11,190 nucleotides of DNA from Baffinella frigidus (Eukaryota; Cryptophyceae; Cryptomonadales; Baffinellaceae). A model generated the notes under the pieces. It saw only the letters and a list, made by a program, of their open reading frames with translations. It was not told the DNA's origin and searched no databases. The stretch is from assembly GCA_026770585.1 (NCBI GenBank), contig MU646317.1:410065-421254 (forward strand), given 5' to 3'. Position 1 is the first letter of the stretch. Every line of letters starts with the position of its first letter. Below, one piece after another: positions 8,731 to 11,190 of this stretch. Both the position numbers and the translations under genes were made by a program.

Positions 8731-9269
8731 GGGCATGTACCCGGTACATACACCTGCTGACCCTCCAGGGGTCACGTGTCTAGACCATCACGGTCACAAA
8801 AGCGTCGGACCGCTGCGTTTTCACATCGTTTCACATCCGTGCATGTGATTTTCACGTCCGTGCATGTTATTTTGGGACGTTTTTGTAATTTACTACATGT
8901 AACTGGTGTCCGGGTGCGGATTCGCCTGTCATCCGAACGAGAAGAGGCCGTGCTTAGCACCATGGAAAGTTTCTGACGTTCTTATTTTCTTATCTTCGTT
9001 AATTTGGTTGCTTTGAGGGTTTTTCAAAAGTCAATTTCGCACGTTTTTCAAGGAGAGCTGGCGATTCTCAGCTTCAAGTGGACAAACGGCTCCCAGAACC
9101 AACCAATGGCTCCAAGGGCCCCCCCGTGATGACATCATGATCGTGTAGTAAAAAGGATGCCAGACATGGACCTGGAACGCGGGGAGGAAACGTGTACGCC
9201 CCAGAATCCGAGGACCTCCAAGCACGAGACGCAAGGGCGAAGGGCGGCCGCGTTTACAAAACAGCGACC
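8731..9269. other. Upstream region of CDC14
   Basis: A 21-bp tandem pair (cacatccgtgcatgtgattt / cacgtccgtgcatgttattt, about 8831-8871). AT-rich stretches at 8975-9050 precede a GC-rich zone that leads into the gene. ATGs at 9157 and 9166 open an out-of-frame reading frame of up to 201 codons that overlaps the phosphatase start, so transcription probably begins after 9166 or a 5' intron removes them. No core promoter element is identifiable. Confidence 0.5.
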
Positions 9270-10631
9270 ATGCACGACGCCCACGAGCGTTCTTCGTCCT
9301 CCACAGCGACAGAAAATCCAGAGAAGTGGAATATCGCGCAAATCTATCCTGTCGTCCCGGGGCAGCTGTACTTCACGGCGCACGCCACGAGAGAGCAGAC
9401 AATCTGGGAGATCGCATGGCACCCCGAGCTCTTCTTCTGCTCAACTATCGAGCCAGAGAGCTACCGCGGATACTGCAAGGACTTCGGCCCCACGGATCTC
9501 GCAGGCGTCGTCTCCTTCTGCCGGAGCATCCGGACCCTGCGCAAAGACCCTCGGCTCCTCGGCCGGCCTGTTGCCTACTACACGGATACCGACTCGGAGA
9601 CGCTCGCCAACGTCGCGTTCCTTTTCGGGGCGTACCTGGTTCTCGTCGAGGGCAAGTCGCCAGAGGACGCAGCGGCACCCTTCTCGCGGATCCAGCCCTC
9701 TCCGTTCAAGGCGTTCCGGGACGCCACACATGTCGAATCAGACTTCGATCTCTCCATTCTAGACTGCTTGAGAGGATCGTCGAGAGCTTCGCGTGCTGGG
9801 TTCTTCGACCTCGAGACCTTCGATGTCGAGCAGTTCACCAGGGACGACGTGCTCGGGCTCAGCGTCATGTGTCCCAAGTTCGTCGCGTTCAAGGGCCCGG
9901 TCTCGGGGAAGGACCGTCCGTCGTTCGCCCTGCAGCCAGAGGCGTACCTGGATCGCTTCCAAGAACTCGGGGTGAGCGACGTGGTGCGGCTCAACGATGC
10001 GAGCAAGTACGACCGCCAGGTGTTCGTAGAGGCTGGGATGCGACACCGCGAGATGAAATTCACGGACTGCACTGCGCCTCCACTGCCAATCGTGCAAGAA
10101 TTTCTCGAAGTGTGCTCCGACGCTTCGGGCGTCGTTGCCGTGCACTGTCTCGCGGGGCTCGGGCGCACCGGCACGCTCATCGCGCTCCACCTGATGGGCA
10201 AGCACCGATGGTCGGCGCGCGAGACCATCGGGTGGCTGCGCATTGTGCGCCCGGGATCCGTGGTCGGCACGCAGCAGCACTTCCTCGTCTCCGTGGAAAC
10301 TGCCCAGCGCCGCGAGGCAGACGCGGGGCACGCCGCGCCGCCTACGCACAGCGATCCCCCGCTCGGCAAGCACGTGGCCGCCGCGGGGGCATCGCAGGCC
10401 GTTCCAGAGAGGAGCGAGCGAGAGGCTGAGATCGCTGGGGTGCGAGCGCAGCAGGTCACGGACGGGCTGGCGCAACGCGCGCCGCGCGACTCGTTCGGCC
10501 GCGCGCGGAGCGGAGAGGGCCAGCACGACTCGTCTGCGCGCGCGCGGAGAGGAGAGGTCCAGCACGACTCGGTTGCGCGCGCGCGGAGCGTAGAGGGGTA
10601 CCCCGCACATAAGAAATCGCCCCCCCCCTAG
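9270..10631 (+). CDS. CDC14: CDC14-type dual-specificity protein phosphatase
   Basis: Cdc14 enzymes dephosphorylate Ser-Pro sites made by cyclin-dependent kinases and act in mitotic exit, cytokinesis and, in ciliated protists, basal-body functions. From the first in-frame ATG (9270, A at -3) the protein is 453 residues. The N-terminal DSPn domain spans about 19-155 (GQLYFTAHATRE, YYTDTDSETLANVAFLFGAY), then FFDLETFDVE (178-187). The catalytic domain is about 195-345, with general acid Asp266 and the P-loop HCLAGLGRTGT (Cys293, Arg299), followed by the diagnostic RPGSVVGTQQHFL. All key residues are present. The tail (about 345-453) is Ala/Arg-rich with three 13-residue repeats and ends in EGYPAHKKSPPP encoded by a foldback element. 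There are no introns in the catalytic part, unlike the upstream gene. The frame is open back to 9141 without an ATG; an upstream exon cannot be excluded. Confidence 0.93.
   Translation: MHDAHERSSSSTATENPEKWNIAQIYPVVPGQLYFTAHATREQTIWEIAWHPELFFCSTIEPESYRGYCKDFGPTDLAGVVSFCRSIRTLRKDPRLLGRPVAYYTDTDSETLANVAFLFGAYLVLVEGKSPEDAAAPFSRIQPSPFKAFRDATHVESDFDLSILDCLRGSSRASRAGFFDLETFDVEQFTRDDVLGLSVMCPKFVAFKGPVSGKDRPSFALQPEAYLDRFQELGVSDVVRLNDASKYDRQVFVEAGMRHREMKFTDCTAPPLPIVQEFLEVCSDASGVVAVHCLAGLGRTGTLIALHLMGKHRWSARETIGWLRIVRPGSVVGTQQHFLVSVETAQRREADAGHAAPPTHSDPPLGKHVAAAGASQAVPERSEREAEIAGVRAQQVTDGLAQRAPRDSFGRARSGEGQHDSSARARRGEVQHDSVARARSVEGYPAHKKSPPP
10485..10601 (+). repeat. 39-bp tandem repeat in the CDC14 tail (3 units)
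   Basis: Units at 10485-10523, 10524-10562 and 10563-10601 encode variants of HDSSARARRGEVQ. The third unit runs into the foldback element, with its last bases, gtagaggggtac, forming the element's left end. The basic, serine-containing repeats look disordered. Confidence 0.9.
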
Positions 10632-10711
10632 GACCCCCATAGGGCCCTAGGCATAGTCCTACTGTAGGGTCCTAGGGGAGGGCGGTTTCTTATGGGCGAG
10701 GTACCCCTGCA
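10591..10711. mobile_element. TACAGGGGTACC-family foldback element, copy 3, overlapping the CDC14 3' end
   Basis: Left tagaggggtaccccgcacat, interior ccctaggacccccatagggc and cctaggcatagtcctactgt, right gggcgaggtacccctgca. The CDC14 reading frame enters the left arm and stops at TAG 10629-10631, part of the family's conserved ccctagga. Alternatively, a GT at 10598 and AG at 10711-10712 would remove the element as a 115-nt intron, and the protein would end seven residues after the junction (stop at 10731). Confidence 0.85.
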
Positions 10712-11144
10712 GAGGGTGCACCACGGTGAGGTAGGACCGAGCCCCTGAGGACGGGAATGCGTGGCGGCTGTGTTTGTACCAATGAAGGTCGGATGCTTGT
10801 ACGTATGGGCTTGCTGGTCGTCGCACGAGTGCGGGGGTGCGGAGATTGCGTCACCGTGGTCCGAAAGGAAGCATGGCTTTTCTGCAGAACCAGTTCCGGT
10901 GTCCGCCAATCCTGGGAGCTCGAACAACCTAAAGGACCCAAAGGACCATGTGTACAGGGCCTACTGGAAATTAAGGTCCGGCACAACCCGTACATGTAAC
11001 CCCTTTAGCCGGTTTTTTTAGCGGGCTGATCTGAAATAGCGACACCTCAAAATTTTCATCACGTTAGAACGTGTCTGTCGTCGGTGCATGTAGCTGGAAG
11101 GATGTTGCTACTCGCCACTAGAGGGATCGTGACCCCTGGTATGA
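10712..11144. other. Downstream region, no supported gene
   Basis: Short open frames (80-100 codons) occur on both strands but none shows a recognisable domain. A gcgtggcggctgtgtttgta phrase (10759-10778) is a diverged copy of the window-wide ggcggccgtgttggta motif. ctttagccggttttttta-gcgggct near 11003-11028 is not a convincing terminator in a eukaryotic context. Confidence 0.55.
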
Positions 11145-11190
11145 TACAGGGGTACCTCGCTCATAAGACCCCCCCCCCCCCCTAGGGCCC
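11145..11190. mobile_element. TACAGGGGTACC-family foldback element, cut by window end
   Basis: tacaggggtacctcgctcat followed by aagac, a C14 run and ctagggccc matches the left arm of the copies at 7675, 8278 and 10591. The right arm would lie outside the window. Confidence 0.85.

Noticed and set aside
9124-9140. CREB/ATF-like site (gatgacatcatga) upstream of CDC14
   Set aside because: Only an imperfect match in an unidentified lineage; it is not evidence of regulation.
9192-9269. CDC14 start at 9192
   Set aside because: The codon at 9192 is GTG, which is not a normal start in a eukaryotic gene. The first in-frame ATG is 9270.
9157-9762. 201-codon open frame overlapping CDC14 in another register
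   Set aside because: Ser/Arg/Thr-rich shadow of a GC-rich coding exon, with no domain; the CDC14 frame contains all conserved residues. The 367-codon plus-strand frame at 9326 and the 293-codon minus-strand frames at 9578 and 9759 are shadows too.
10761-11021. 86-codon frame downstream of CDC14
   Set aside because: No recognisable domain, overlaps another frame of similar length, and begins in a diverged copy of a dispersed repeat motif.

Overview
The window looks like nuclear DNA of a unicellular eukaryote, probably an alga or another protist. The signs are GT-AG introns, short GC-rich exons set in AT-rich or low-complexity introns, degenerate TTTAGGG/CCCTAAA (telomere-type) tracts, many microsatellites and minisatellites, and several families of short foldback (MITE-like) elements. 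TTTAGGG-type telomeres occur in green algae, cryptophytes, dinoflagellates and chromerids among others, so I do not name a lineage. I see no bacterial operon, tRNA, rRNA or CRISPR array.

Region 1 (about 1-5,421, + strand) holds the C-terminal part of an AMP-forming acyl-CoA synthetase of the acyl-activating-enzyme (AAE/AlkK-like) type. Six exons join in frame: 682-788, 1599-1668, 1990-2076, 3318-3381, 4292-4353 and 5356-5421 (456 nt, 152 codons). The N-terminal roughly 70 percent should lie upstream of the window, and the last few codons were not found. Most exon edges are accompanied by partial copies ('echoes') of the same exon edge in the adjoining intron, usually with the splice dinucleotide still attached. 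Exon A has four acceptor-side and four donor-side copies. Exons B and C have an extra donor side each. Exon D has four acceptor sides. Exon E has two acceptor sides and several body/donor copies. Differences among the exon-A echoes are mostly synonymous. The introns also hold telomere-like tracts, a 16-unit 23-bp minisatellite and foldback elements.

Region 2 (about 5,422-9,140) has no gene I can support. It is a mosaic of at least six dispersed repeat families (terminal inverted repeats beginning CCACACAGCGG, TACAGGGGTACC, GGTAGCTCTGCC and ACTGAAAACAGGG, plus two repeats that carry small hairpins), with minisatellites and microsatellites.

Region 3 (9,270-10,631, + strand) is a single uninterrupted GC-rich reading frame for a CDC14-type dual-specificity phosphatase, with an intact HCxAGxGRTGT active site. 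Its last codons and TAG stop lie inside a TACAGGGGTACC-family foldback element, which could alternatively be spliced out. After it come about 430 bp with no supported gene, then another copy of the same element cut by the window end.

The two genes show no evident functional link. The unusual content is structural: duplicated splice-boundary modules throughout one gene, and a mobile-element-derived 3' end on the other.
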